NCBI RefSeq assembly: GCF_000212735.1
Contig: NC_015510.1
Span: 4,713,001-4,777,000, forward strand
Length of the DNA: 64,000 bases
Reading direction: 5' to 3'
Source: Haliscomenobacter hydrossis DSM 1100
GTDB lineage: Bacteria; Bacteroidota; Bacteroidia; Chitinophagales; Saprospiraceae
Shown here: positions 8,101 to 16,011 of the stretch, piece by piece
How the letters are laid out: each line of letters begins with the position of its first letter
How positions within the stretch are numbered: the stretch's first letter is position 1
Translations under genes and position numbers: made by a program
The notes under the pieces: generated by a model
Seen by the model: only the letters and a program-made list of their open reading frames with translations
The model's database searches: none
Told to the model about the DNA's origin: nothing

Positions 8101-10254
8101 AACAATCAGATTCGTTTTGGCGATAATCTGGTCAATGCCCGCCATTTTGATTTGAGCCGAAAAAATCAACACCTGAGAATCAACAGCCGGGATAGTTCCA
8201 GCAATAGCCCTTTGGGCATCAGTTTTGAAAACTTCCACCTGTCCACACTTACCGGATTTTTGCAGGTAGATTCATTGTTTGCCGACGGCACCCTCAACGG
8301 AAACATCGTTTTGAATGACATCTATACGCAGTTAAACTTTACGACCGACCTGACCATCAACAACCTGGAGGTGGAAAGGGATACGATCGGCGACATCAAT
8401 GCCAAAATCAGTAACCCCAAACCCAATGTTTTTGCCACCGATATCAGCATCAAAGGCCGTGGCAACGATGTAGCGCTCACCGGAAACTATTACCTCAAGG
8501 CGGAAGATAAAAGCACGATGGACTTTAATCTGGCGGTCAAAAGTTTACAATGGAATACGCTCGAAGGCCTAAGTATGGGGGCCATCCGGAATGGGAAAGG
8601 ATTCCTGAGTGGCAATGTGAAAATTGGCAACAAACCCACTGCGCCCGACATTGCTGGCCGCCTAGGTTTCAACGAAACCAGCATGGTCATCAGCATGCTC
8701 AACAGCGAGTTTAAAATTGACAATGAACAAATTATCGCTGTAGAAAACCAGGGACTGCGTTTCAATTCATTCACCATCCGCGACTCATCTGAAAACAAGT
8801 TAACCATCAATGGGGTGGCCAAAACGACCAACTATTTGAATTACACCTTTGACCTGAGCCTGCTGGCCAATAATTTCAGGGCACTGAATACGAGTAAAAA
8901 GGACAATGACCTGTATTACGGCCAACTCTTTTTTGATACGAATGTAAAAATCACTGGCACCGAAACCGCACCAGTTGTAGAGGGTACCCTGCGCATCAAT
9001 GAAAGCACCCGCCTAACCGCCGTGATCCCACAAGAACAGCCGGGGGTGGTGGAACGCGACGGGATCGTGGTATTTGTAGACAAGGACGCCCCTCTGAATG
9101 ATGCTTTGTTTTTGAAACAAATGGATACCCTGAACAAAACCGACATCCAGGGAATGGAGGTTTCGGTCAATATCGAAATAGACAAAAAAGCGGTGCTGAA
9201 TTTGATCGTCGATGAGGGCAATGGAGATTTTCTCCGCCTCCAGGGCGAAGCGGTGTTGAATGGTGGCATCGACAAAAGTGGAAAAATAACCCTCACCGGG
9301 TCTTATGAATTGGAAGAGGGCGCTTACGAAATGTCCTTCAATGTGATCCGTCGCCGTTTCGATATTCAAAAAGGCAGCAAAATTACCTGGATCGGCGAGC
9401 CTACCAATGCCCTCGTAGACATTACCGCGGTGTATCTGGCCAATACGTCGGCAGTGGAGCTGATTCAGGATCAAATCACCGAGGCCCGAACCGACATGCG
9501 TTACCAGCAAAAACTTCCTTTTGCGGTGTACCTGAATATGGATGGCTCACTGATGCAACCGGTTCTCACGTTCGACATTGTTTTGCCGGAAGAAAGCACC
9601 ACGCGCATCGACAATGACATTGCCGGCCAGGTGGAAATGCGGCTGAATCAGCTAAAGGCCGAACCTTCGGAGTTGAACAAGCAGGTTTTTGCCTTGCTCT
9701 TGCTGAATCGATTCATCTCCGAAAATCCATTTGAAAGCAGCACCGGAGTCCTCAATGTGAGCACTTTGGCCCGCCAGAGTGTCAGCAAAATGTTGACCGA
9801 ACAGTTGAACAACCTCGCCAGTGGTTTGATTTCCGGCGTAGACCTCAATTTTGACATCGTTTCTTCGGAGGATTATACTTCGGGCAGCTTGCAAAATAAA
9901 ACCGACCTGAATGTGGGCCTTTCCAAACGTTTGTTGAACGATCGCCTGAACGTTTCCATCGGGACCAATTTTGAACTCGAAGGAGCTCGTCAAAGCAATG
10001 AAACGGGTGCGGGAGGCAGTAGTATATCACCCAATCTGAACATCGAATACCTCCTTTCCCAGGATGGAAAGTACCTCTTGAGGGCCTATCGCCGCAACGA
10101 ATATGAAGGCGTGATAGATGGTTATGTGGTAGAAACCGGGATTGGATTTGTGCTTTCAATGGATTACGACAAATTTAAAGAAATATTCGAGGCCAGAAAA
10201 ATGCGGAGAAAGGCGTCCAAAGTAGGAAAAAGAAAGGAAGAAGATGAAGAATAA
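5164..10254 (+). CDS. tamB: TamB-like translocation/assembly module protein (DUF490)
   Basis: This 1696-residue protein has one N-terminal membrane anchor (about 18-40) followed by a very long beta-rich region of AsmA/TamB type. The C-terminal TamB (DUF490) region starts around residue 1200. This is the architecture of inner-membrane-anchored bridge proteins that span the periplasm and, with an Omp85 partner, support outer-membrane protein assembly or lipid transport. The next gene, a TamA-type Omp85 lipoprotein, overlaps its end by 11 bases, matching the usual Bacteroidota tamB-tamL pairing. It ends in a highly charged tail (RKKASK..KEEDEE). No promoter is evident in the 125-base gap upstream. 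Confidence 0.9.
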   Translation: MRPNEVTKKNRPLLTKIGRGIIVFFFSIVLLLALLLLLLQTKPVQNFARKKIVAYLEQKLGTTLAIKRLDISFPKMLVLEGVYVEDQTKDTLLAGHQLKVDIDLFQLLNNRVQINEIVLKGITLKLKRPASDQPFNYQFIVDAFATEEENPSPDTSALIMAVDKLILDDTRLVFLDVLTGNDVDVYLGHAQLRIARIDANKLEYDVPQIDIRGLRGRVNQNTPLEITAVNTNPNPELVNEKPEYFKFTNQQTRLRDVDFAYSSEAAAINTNFTFKDLQVSPKTIDLEKNLIALHKLQLSDFTGRIDLNTQAEAELIKLTTQTDQELQTEYLPWKFTADLVRLHNSNLIYNDNTQVRQKSGMDYAHLNLQNLTLHGDDFLYNRDTIALRIRKGQMWEGSGFRLEQLQADFQYTSREVRLEKLWIKTPGSTIQRRAILSYPSVAAIQKNPALMGLNLDIENSRIQVKDLLTFVPFLANQPAFKNPAAVFELNTNMFGSLARLNIRELQFSGFENTQADLSGTIHNATDPDHFSVDLNIRQFSTSRNDALLFVPPNSIPDSITLPESMSLSGTVKGSAANLNADLDLRTPLGNAQVNGTISNAARSQKAAYNATIAVQALQVGTILQQPETLGALSAKFAVQGKGYEVKTAEVQAKGVVTSAVYNKYTYRDFQLDATLIKQQFDVRGGMKDPNLHFTVQATGELGGAYPAFAGTLNIDSIKTGPLHLSTDPIVYRGVIKADVPALNLDSLNGQIYLLNSLLISNNQRVNIDSIELVASYQDGQQSLDLSTHFAQARLSGQYKLTQLGDIFTQAIQPYFAIVPSSTLPDTSLVYDFSLQATVSDHVAIQAFLPDLQRMDDIVLDAHFSSASGWFANLTSPNIAYGANRISGLNLRAQTQGDHIRFTTSIAEIGNGETFVVQGTQMRASIANNQIDFGLRIGDDARRDKYRLSGLFAQETEGHYSLSLRSDSLLLNYEPWAIDGNNQIRFGDNLVNARHFDLSRKNQHLRINSRDSSSNSPLGISFENFHLSTLTGFLQVDSLFADGTLNGNIVLNDIYTQLNFTTDLTINNLEVERDTIGDINAKISNPKPNVFATDISIKGRGNDVALTGNYYLKAEDKSTMDFNLAVKSLQWNTLEGLSMGAIRNGKGFLSGNVKIGNKPTAPDIAGRLGFNETSMVISMLNSEFKIDNEQIIAVENQGLRFNSFTIRDSSENKLTINGVAKTTNYLNYTFDLSLLANNFRALNTSKKDNDLYYGQLFFDTNVKITGTETAPVVEGTLRINESTRLTAVIPQEQPGVVERDGIVVFVDKDAPLNDALFLKQMDTLNKTDIQGMEVSVNIEIDKKAVLNLIVDEGNGDFLRLQGEAVLNGGIDKSGKITLTGSYELEEGAYEMSFNVIRRRFDIQKGSKITWIGEPTNALVDITAVYLANTSAVELIQDQITEARTDMRYQQKLPFAVYLNMDGSLMQPVLTFDIVLPEESTTRIDNDIAGQVEMRLNQLKAEPSELNKQVFALLLLNRFISENPFESSTGVLNVSTLARQSVSKMLTEQLNNLASGLISGVDLNFDIVSSEDYTSGSLQNKTDLNVGLSKRLLNDRLNVSIGTNFELEGARQSNETGAGGSSISPNLNIEYLLSQDGKYLLRAYRRNEYEGVIDGYVVETGIGFVLSMDYDKFKEIFEARKMRRKASKVGKRKEEDEE

Positions 10255-12499
10255 GCGCGTAGTACTTTTTGCTTTCACCATCTCTCTGGTCGTCTTGCTG
10301 GCTGGGTGCAGCAGCATTAAATCTGTTCCCGAAAATGACGCCTTGTATACCGGGGCAAGGATAAAAATAACCAGCACTGAAGTACCCTCAAAACAAAAAA
10401 AAGCCCTGCAAAGTACCCTGGAAGGCCTACCCAGACCCAAACCGAATACTCGGGTTTTAGGTATGCCCATTAAACTGTGGCTGTACAATCTGGGCAGTAA
10501 AAAAGGCCTGGGCGCCTGGCTGCGCCGCAAATATGGCGAAGCGCCCGTTTTGCTCAGCGCGGTAAAACTGGGATACAATGCCGATTTATTGGACAACTAT
10601 CTCGAAAATCGGGGCTTTTTTCAGGCAAAAGTGCAAGGTGACACCACTGTAATTGGCAAAAAAGCCAGCGCCGAATATACCGTAGCGACCGGGCCTGAAT
10701 ATAAAATCAGGAGCATTACTTTTCCTGCTGACAGTGGCATCCTGGCAAGTGCCATTCGTGCCACCCAGCCCAAAACACTGCTGGTTCCTGGTGCTCCTTT
10801 TAACCTCGACCTCATCAAAGGAGAAAGGACCCGCATTGACATCGACTTGAAAGAGCAGGGTTTTTACTACTTCAGTGGCGAATACCTCCTGCTCGAAACC
10901 GATAGCACCGTAGGCAATTATGAAGTGGATTTGTACCTTCAGGTAAAACCGGAAACCCCCTCCGCCGCCAGGCAAACTTACGACATCAATAACGTGTACA
11001 TTTATTCCAATTACAACCTCTCCACCATCAGTCCCGATACCAGCTTGGCCAATGCCGAATTGTATGCGGGAGGGTATTATGTCATCGACTCCGCTCAGCT
11101 GTTTCGGCAGCGCGTTTTTGAACAAAGTATGCAATTCCTGCCGGGTGATTTGTACAGCCGCAAAGACCACAATACCACACTCAGTTGGCTGATCAACCTG
11201 GGGAGTTTCAAGTTTGTGAAAAACCGCTTTGAATCGGTCTTGGACAGCACCAAATTAAACGCATTTTACTACCTCACGCCCCTGCCTAAACAGTCCTTGC
11301 GCGCAGAACTTACCGGAACCACCAAAACCAATAACCTCGTCGGCTCACAAGTTACCCTGGGATGGAGGCACCGCAATATTTTTCGTGGTGCCGAACATTT
11401 GGCCGTGAATTTATTTGGCAGTACCGAAGTGCAGGTCAGCGGCAATTTTGGAAAATCAAATCCTTTCCGCTTAGGGGGGGAAATTACCCTCAGTATTCCC
11501 CGTTTCGTCGTTCCTTTTTTGGACATTCGGGGCCGCAGCGAATTTGTGCCCAGAACCAACCTGCAATTGGGCTATGAATTGTTGAATCGGCAAAACCTAT
11601 ATACCCTCAACAGTTTTCGTGGAAATTTTGGGTATACCTGGAAAGAAAACCTGCAAAAAGAACATCAACTCAATCCTTTTACTTTCAACTACGTCAAACC
11701 ATTGGAGGTTGCTCAACAGTACCTCGACAGCATCGTCAAAAATCCTTCGCTGGCCAAAATAGTGGAAGAACAATTTATAGTCGGTTCTACCTACAATTAT
11801 AGTTACAATGAACTCGCCGGTTCTACTCGTCGAACAGGCTTTTATTTCAATGGTCTCCTGGATATAGCGGGCACTTTTGCCGGATTGGTGAATGGTTCCA
11901 ACTGGCGAAACAATGAGGTGGGCACCTTACTGGGAGTGAAATTTTCACAATATGCCAAAGCCGAAATTGACCTGCGCTACTACAAACAACTTGACCGCCG
12001 CAGTCAATGGGTCAACCGCCTCATTTTGGGTTTTGGCTATCCTTACGGCAATAGCCGACAGCTCCCTTTTGTGAAACAGTTTTTCTCGGGAGGAAACAAC
12101 AGCCTGCGGGGTTTTCGCAGCCGTACCGTTGGGCCAGGGCGTTATACGCCGCCCAACCGGGACAATCCTGGGGTACTTTTTTTACCCGATCAGTCGGGCG
12201 ACATGAAGCTGGAATTCAATTCCGAATACCGGCCCAAGCTGTTCAGTATCGTCGAAGGGGCTTTGTTTTTCGATGCCGGAAATGTCTGGTTACTGAATGA
12301 GGATCCACTCAAACCGGGCGCACAATTCAGCAGCAGGTTTTTGAAAGAACTGGCCGTGGATGCGGGCTTTGGCCTCCGCCTGGATTTTACCATCTTGTTG
12401 CTGCGCCTGGACTTCGCCTTTCCCCTAAAAGTACCTTACCTCGATAAACTCCCCAACAAAAACATGGTGTTTAACCTGGCCATCGGGTATCCTTTTTAG
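10244..12499 (+). CDS. tamL: TamL: lipoprotein-type TamA/BamA family outer-membrane protein
   Basis: The 751-residue protein has a lipoprotein signal with lipobox LAGC (Cys22). A periplasmic POTRA-like region follows (about 30-350), then a C-terminal Omp85 16-strand barrel ending in an aromatic residue (..IGYPF). The barrel contains SGGNNSLRGFRSRTVGPG, which is the conserved L6 'RGF' loop of Omp85 proteins. Lipid-modified TamA variants (TamL) are known from Bacteroidota. It overlaps tamB by 11 bases, so the two are co-translated. It should sit in the outer membrane and work with TamB in envelope biogenesis. Family confidence is high; the name TamL follows its lipobox and tamB linkage. Confidence 0.92.
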   Translation: MKNKRVVLFAFTISLVVLLAGCSSIKSVPENDALYTGARIKITSTEVPSKQKKALQSTLEGLPRPKPNTRVLGMPIKLWLYNLGSKKGLGAWLRRKYGEAPVLLSAVKLGYNADLLDNYLENRGFFQAKVQGDTTVIGKKASAEYTVATGPEYKIRSITFPADSGILASAIRATQPKTLLVPGAPFNLDLIKGERTRIDIDLKEQGFYYFSGEYLLLETDSTVGNYEVDLYLQVKPETPSAARQTYDINNVYIYSNYNLSTISPDTSLANAELYAGGYYVIDSAQLFRQRVFEQSMQFLPGDLYSRKDHNTTLSWLINLGSFKFVKNRFESVLDSTKLNAFYYLTPLPKQSLRAELTGTTKTNNLVGSQVTLGWRHRNIFRGAEHLAVNLFGSTEVQVSGNFGKSNPFRLGGEITLSIPRFVVPFLDIRGRSEFVPRTNLQLGYELLNRQNLYTLNSFRGNFGYTWKENLQKEHQLNPFTFNYVKPLEVAQQYLDSIVKNPSLAKIVEEQFIVGSTYNYSYNELAGSTRRTGFYFNGLLDIAGTFAGLVNGSNWRNNEVGTLLGVKFSQYAKAEIDLRYYKQLDRRSQWVNRLILGFGYPYGNSRQLPFVKQFFSGGNNSLRGFRSRTVGPGRYTPPNRDNPGVLFLPDQSGDMKLEFNSEYRPKLFSIVEGALFFDAGNVWLLNEDPLKPGAQFSSRFLKELAVDAGFGLRLDFTILLLRLDFAFPLKVPYLDKLPNKNMVFNLAIGYPF

Positions 12500-12524
12500 C
12501 ACTCGCCTACGTGGAGCTTTTTTT

Positions 12525-12592
12525 ACCACAGATTCACACAGATTTACACAGATTATACTCATAATTTGTGTAAATCTGTGTGAATCCGTGGT
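12525..12592. repeat. Intergenic palindrome, 32-bp arms of ACACAGATTT-type units
   Basis: The arms at 12525-12556 and 12561-12592 match at 30 of 32 positions around a 4-nt loop. Each arm is a tandem of about 10-bp CACAGATT(T/C)A units. It lies between the convergent tamL and SIS genes, so it could act as a bidirectional terminator. A REP-like GCACTCGCCTACG segment lies at 12499, at the tamL stop codon. Confidence 0.85.
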
Positions 12593-12602
12593 GCACAAAA
12601 TC

Positions 12603-13166
12603 CTACGTTTTTTCGATAAAAGCATAACAAACCATGTGGCAGATCCCCATATGCGCATCTTCCACCCGGCCGTAGTGGGTCTCATCCACCGCGATGAGGA
12701 AATCGGCCAGTTCGGCCAATTGACAAGGCCGGGAACTCACCAGCGCAATCACAAACACCCCCTGTTCTTTGGCCCATTTGGCGGCTTTGACCAGGTTGGG
12801 TGAATTTCCACTCACACTCAAAGCCATAAACAGGTCGCCGGGCTGGGCAAAATTCATCAGTTGTCGCACGTAGATGTCTTCGTAGGCGTAGTCATTCCCT
12901 AAAGCCGTGATCCAGGAGAGGTGCTCATTGAGCGACATGCCTTTGAAGGGTTTGTCCATTTTATCCGAAGCCGCTTTGCTCAAATCGGTGATAAAATGGG
13001 AGGCATTGGTGGCGCTCCCGCCATTGCCACAGACGAACATCTGGCGGTTTTCCTGCCAGGCTTTTTCGTAAATGGCGATGAGTTCCGCGATTTTTGCCTG
13101 CGGCAAATTGGCAATCAGGCGCTGGTGTTTTTCAAGGTAGTCAGCAATAAATATGCTTGTATCCAT
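12603..13166 (-). CDS. SIS-domain phosphosugar isomerase (D-sedoheptulose-7-phosphate isomerase, GmhA-like)
   Basis: The protein has 187 residues from the ATG at 13166; an upstream in-frame TTG at 13190 is less likely. It shows the SIS-domain pattern: CGNGGSATNASH phosphosugar loop, ALSVSGNSPN loop and a C-terminal EDAHMGICHMVCY helix like that of GmhA. GmhA converts sedoheptulose-7-phosphate to heptose-7-phosphate for LPS core heptose. Other SIS proteins of this size act on different phosphosugars, so the role is probable rather than certain. No other heptose genes are nearby. It is co-directional with the ROK kinase gene, separated by a large palindrome. Confidence 0.82.
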   Translation of the reverse strand: MDTSIFIADYLEKHQRLIANLPQAKIAELIAIYEKAWQENRQMFVCGNGGSATNASHFITDLSKAASDKMDKPFKGMSLNEHLSWITALGNDYAYEDIYVRQLMNFAQPGDLFMALSVSGNSPNLVKAAKWAKEQGVFVIALVSSRPCQLAELADFLIAVDETHYGRVEDAHMGICHMVCYAFIEKT

Positions 13167-13284
13167 ATCTTTTTTAATTGAAGGTAACAATCTAATAGAC
13201 TTCGATTCTACCGCCTAGCGCTATTTATTCATAATATTTACTGTTACCCCGGAGCCTTCGGCTCGTTCACATGAGTCACAAATG

Positions 13285-13380
13285 GAGCGCGGATGACGCG
13301 GATTAAGCGGATTAACGCGGATTTTAACTTACAAATAAATAAATCCGCGTTAATCCGCTTAATCCGCGTCATCCGCGCTC
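13285..13380. repeat. Intergenic palindrome with perfect 40-bp arms of GCGGATTAA-type units
   Basis: The arms at 13285-13324 and 13341-13380 are perfect reverse complements (40 of 40) with a 16-nt AT-rich loop. Each arm is a tandem of 9-10-bp GCGGATTAA-like units. A small hairpin GAGCC-TTC-GGCTC precedes it near 13250. It lies between the ROK and SIS genes, both on the minus strand. Confidence 0.9.
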
Positions 13381-13419
13381 CCATTATTGTCGCTTTTATC
13401 AGCCCACATGGGTGTTTAA

Positions 13420-14325
13420 CTACCGATTCAGCAGGCACAATGCCCCCACCAGCACGGCCTCTTCTTTAAGGTTTGCCAGCGCGATCCGCGGCCCCGGCTG
13501 AAACGCCTTGACCAAATATTTGGGCAGCGCCTCCTGTACCCGCACCCTGAGTGCCTCACCAATCAGCGAAACGCCACCACCCAGCACAATGATTTGTGGG
13601 TTAAACAAATGCACCACATGTGAAAGGCCCCAGGCCAGGGTATCCGAATAGTCCTTGAGTAGTTCAGCGGCAGTGAGATCGCCTTGATTGAATGCAGGCA
13701 ATAAAAACTGGGCCTCCCCGGATTGCTGGGCTCCTACCCCTTGTTTGAGTATTGATTGTGCGGGCAAGCTGGGCAACAAAGCTCGAATTTTGGCGTCCAA
13801 GGCCCAGCCCGAACAATTGGACTCCAGGGTGTTCCCATCGCGATCCATCTGCAACAGCCCGACCTCAGCTTCCCCCGGTACATTGCCGTGGTAAAGCTGC
13901 CCACTGCTGACCATTCCGCCGCCGACCCCACTGCCTAGAGTAATGTAAAAAACCTGTGCGTAACCTTCCCCTGCGCCAAAACGGGCTTCACCCAGCGCGG
14001 CTACATTGGCATCGTTGTCGATAAAAGCCGGAGCATCAAACCGTTCTTTTATCCATTGGTTTAAATCAAATCCCGACCAGCCCCCAATTTGGTGCGAGGT
14101 AGCGATGACCCCCGTTTGGCGGTTGACGGGCCCGCCAAAGCCGATCCCAATGCGGCTGGGCGGCTGCGGCAAGGCTTGCAAAGTTTGGTCAATTTGAGCC
14201 AAAATACCCTGCGCACCCTGGGCTTTGTCCACCCGGTAGCGGTAGATTTGATCAATCTTACCTGTGGCAGGGTCACCTGTGGCCAGTTGTAGTTTGGTGC
14301 CGCCGATTTCGATGCCTATGTTCAT
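13420..14325 (-). CDS. ROK family sugar kinase, lacking the usual zinc-site residues
   Basis: The 301-residue protein has an ATP-binding N-terminus (IEIGGTKL), the FGGPVN segment and IDNDANVAALGE with catalytic D105. The glycine-rich ITLGSGVGGG loop and the C-terminal VLGGGVSLI loop are also present. ROK kinases phosphorylate glucose, GlcNAc, mannose or similar sugars in the cytoplasm. The family's zinc site (GExGH plus CxCGxxGC) is not conserved. The sequence reads GEAEVG and then NTLESNCSGWALDAK, with one Cys at 171, and no N-terminal helix-turn-helix is present. It is therefore a kinase-type rather than regulator-type member. The substrate is not deducible. Confidence 0.88.
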   Translation of the reverse strand: MNIGIEIGGTKLQLATGDPATGKIDQIYRYRVDKAQGAQGILAQIDQTLQALPQPPSRIGIGFGGPVNRQTGVIATSHQIGGWSGFDLNQWIKERFDAPAFIDNDANVAALGEARFGAGEGYAQVFYITLGSGVGGGMVSSGQLYHGNVPGEAEVGLLQMDRDGNTLESNCSGWALDAKIRALLPSLPAQSILKQGVGAQQSGEAQFLLPAFNQGDLTAAELLKDYSDTLAWGLSHVVHLFNPQIIVLGGGVSLIGEALRVRVQEALPKYLVKAFQPGPRIALANLKEEAVLVGALCLLNR

Positions 14326-14380
14326 TGTTGCTCCACAAGTTGTTAACCTAACGTGAGTTTTGAATTAACACCGCAGATTA

Positions 14381-14639
14381 CGCATTTTTTACCGCGGAGT
14401 AAAGGAGTATACGCGGAGTTCCGCGGAGTTTTTTAGGGGCACCTGCGGTGCACAGAGGCTACGGAGGTCGCTATGGTTGAAAGTTGGTTCGTTACCCTCA
14501 AGTCCCATTATTTTTGACTTGATCCTAAACAAGATCTTCCTATAGCTCGAACTCCAGCCACCGCAGGTGGCAAACTCCTTAAAACTAAAAACTCCGCGGA
14601 ACTCCGCGTGCACTCCGTTACTCTGCGGTGAAAAATGCG
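14381..14639. repeat. Large imperfect palindrome filling a 357-bp gap
   Basis: The left arm (about 14381-14437) and right arm (about 14576-14638) are inverted copies rich in CCGCGGAGT units. They enclose about 140 nt that contain a second inverted pair around CACCTGCGGTG and CCACCGCAGGTGG. The rest of 14326-14682 shows no gene. An ORF that spans the arms is judged spurious. Confidence 0.75.
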
Positions 14640-14682
14640 AAATGTGAGTTATTAATAAAAATAATTCAAAACGCTCGTTATC

Positions 14683-15930
14683 CTACTCCTCCAAAAAGTC
14701 CAAATCTCGATTGTGCGTTTCCGAAATGGTCAAGATCGAAAACAGGCCAATCGCAAAACACAACAGCCCTACGAAAGCACCGGATTCAATCACACTAAAC
14801 GACTGCTTAAAATAGCCAAACAGGGTGGTCATGAGCACAACAGTGCCACGCACCATATTCGGTATCGTGGTAGCGGCGGTGGCGCGTAGGTTGGTGCCAA
14901 ACTGTTCGGCCCCAATGGTCACAAACATCGCCCAATACCCGATACCAAAACCCAAAAACAGGACCAGTCCATAAAAGGTAGAGGCGGTATTGATGCCCCC
15001 AAACAAATAGATGACCGTACAAACCAGCGTAAAAAGCATCAAGCCCAGCACCGCCTTTTTGCGGGAGTGGAGCCAATGGCTCAAAAAACCACTACTCAGG
15101 TCGCCCACCGATAGTCCGATGTAGCACCACATGATCGACAGTCCGGGTTTGATCGGCTCGGGAATATTCATGGCCAGGCCAAACTCATTGCTAAACGTGG
15201 CCAGAATCCCGATGACAAACCAGGTAGGCAAACCCATTCCGATGCATTTCAAATAGCGAATCAGTCGGTCTCGGTTGGTAAATAGCGAAAAGAAATTCCC
15301 GCGTTGCAAGTGTTTCTGTGCCTTGATGTGCATAAAAACGCCAGACTCAAAAACGCCAATGCGCAACAACAACAGCGCAATACCCATGCCGCCACCGATG
15401 AAATAGGCCGTACGCCAGTCAAACCATTCTACGCTGAAGTAAGCCACCACGGCCCCCAACAGGCCGATTCCCGCAACCAGAGAAGTTCCGATGGCGCGCA
15501 AATGTTTGGGCAAAATTTCGGACACCAGGGTAATCCCCGCGCCCAACTCTCCGGCCAGGCCAATCCCGGCTATGAAGCGCAGGATTTTGTAAGTCGTGGG
15601 ATCTTGAACAAAACCACAGGCGATGTTCGCCAGGGAATAGGTGAGAATGGATCCAAAAAGTACCGAAAGTCGACCTTTTTTATCCCCCAATACGCCCCAT
15701 AATATCCCGCCGATCAGCAAGCCGATCATCTGCCAATTGAGGATGCTGGCGCCTACGGAAGATACTTCCTGTTCGGATAGCCCCAGGGACTGTAAACTCG
15801 GAATGCGCACGATGCTAAAGAGCAATAAATCGTAGATGTCGACAAAATAGCCCAGTGCGGCGACAATGACGGGTATACTGAACAGGTGTTGAAGCGAGCT
15901 TTTGGCGCTGAACGGGTTTGGGTTACTCAT
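14683..15930 (-). CDS. MFS transporter, metabolite:H+ symporter / sugar porter-like
   Basis: The 415-residue protein has about 12 membrane segments. The loop 2-3 motif GVLGDKKGRLSVL is a form of the MFS GxxxDxxGRR signature. RFIAGIGLAGELGAGITLVSEILPKHLRA in the TM4-5 region is typical of sugar and metabolite:H+ symporters. An acidic pair in TM1 (GYFVDIYDLL) may help proton coupling. It is preceded by the ROK kinase gene in the same direction, which suggests a transported sugar that is phosphorylated, but the 357-bp repeat gap weakens an operon claim. The substrate is unknown. Confidence 0.85.
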   Translation of the reverse strand: MSNPNPFSAKSSLQHLFSIPVIVAALGYFVDIYDLLLFSIVRIPSLQSLGLSEQEVSSVGASILNWQMIGLLIGGILWGVLGDKKGRLSVLFGSILTYSLANIACGFVQDPTTYKILRFIAGIGLAGELGAGITLVSEILPKHLRAIGTSLVAGIGLLGAVVAYFSVEWFDWRTAYFIGGGMGIALLLLRIGVFESGVFMHIKAQKHLQRGNFFSLFTNRDRLIRYLKCIGMGLPTWFVIGILATFSNEFGLAMNIPEPIKPGLSIMWCYIGLSVGDLSSGFLSHWLHSRKKAVLGLMLFTLVCTVIYLFGGINTASTFYGLVLFLGFGIGYWAMFVTIGAEQFGTNLRATAATTIPNMVRGTVVLMTTLFGYFKQSFSVIESGAFVGLLCFAIGLFSILTISETHNRDLDFLEE

Positions 15931-16011
15931 GTGTTGATTTGATTTGTAATCGCGTTTTCGTGTATTAAAGACTGTTAAAATGGAAAAACCCCTAATTGGG
16001 ATGCTGAATAA

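Noticed and set aside
14389-14613. 74-codon ORF in the 14326-14682 gap
   Set aside because: It lies within the arms and loop of a large palindrome, and its sequence is repeat-derived.
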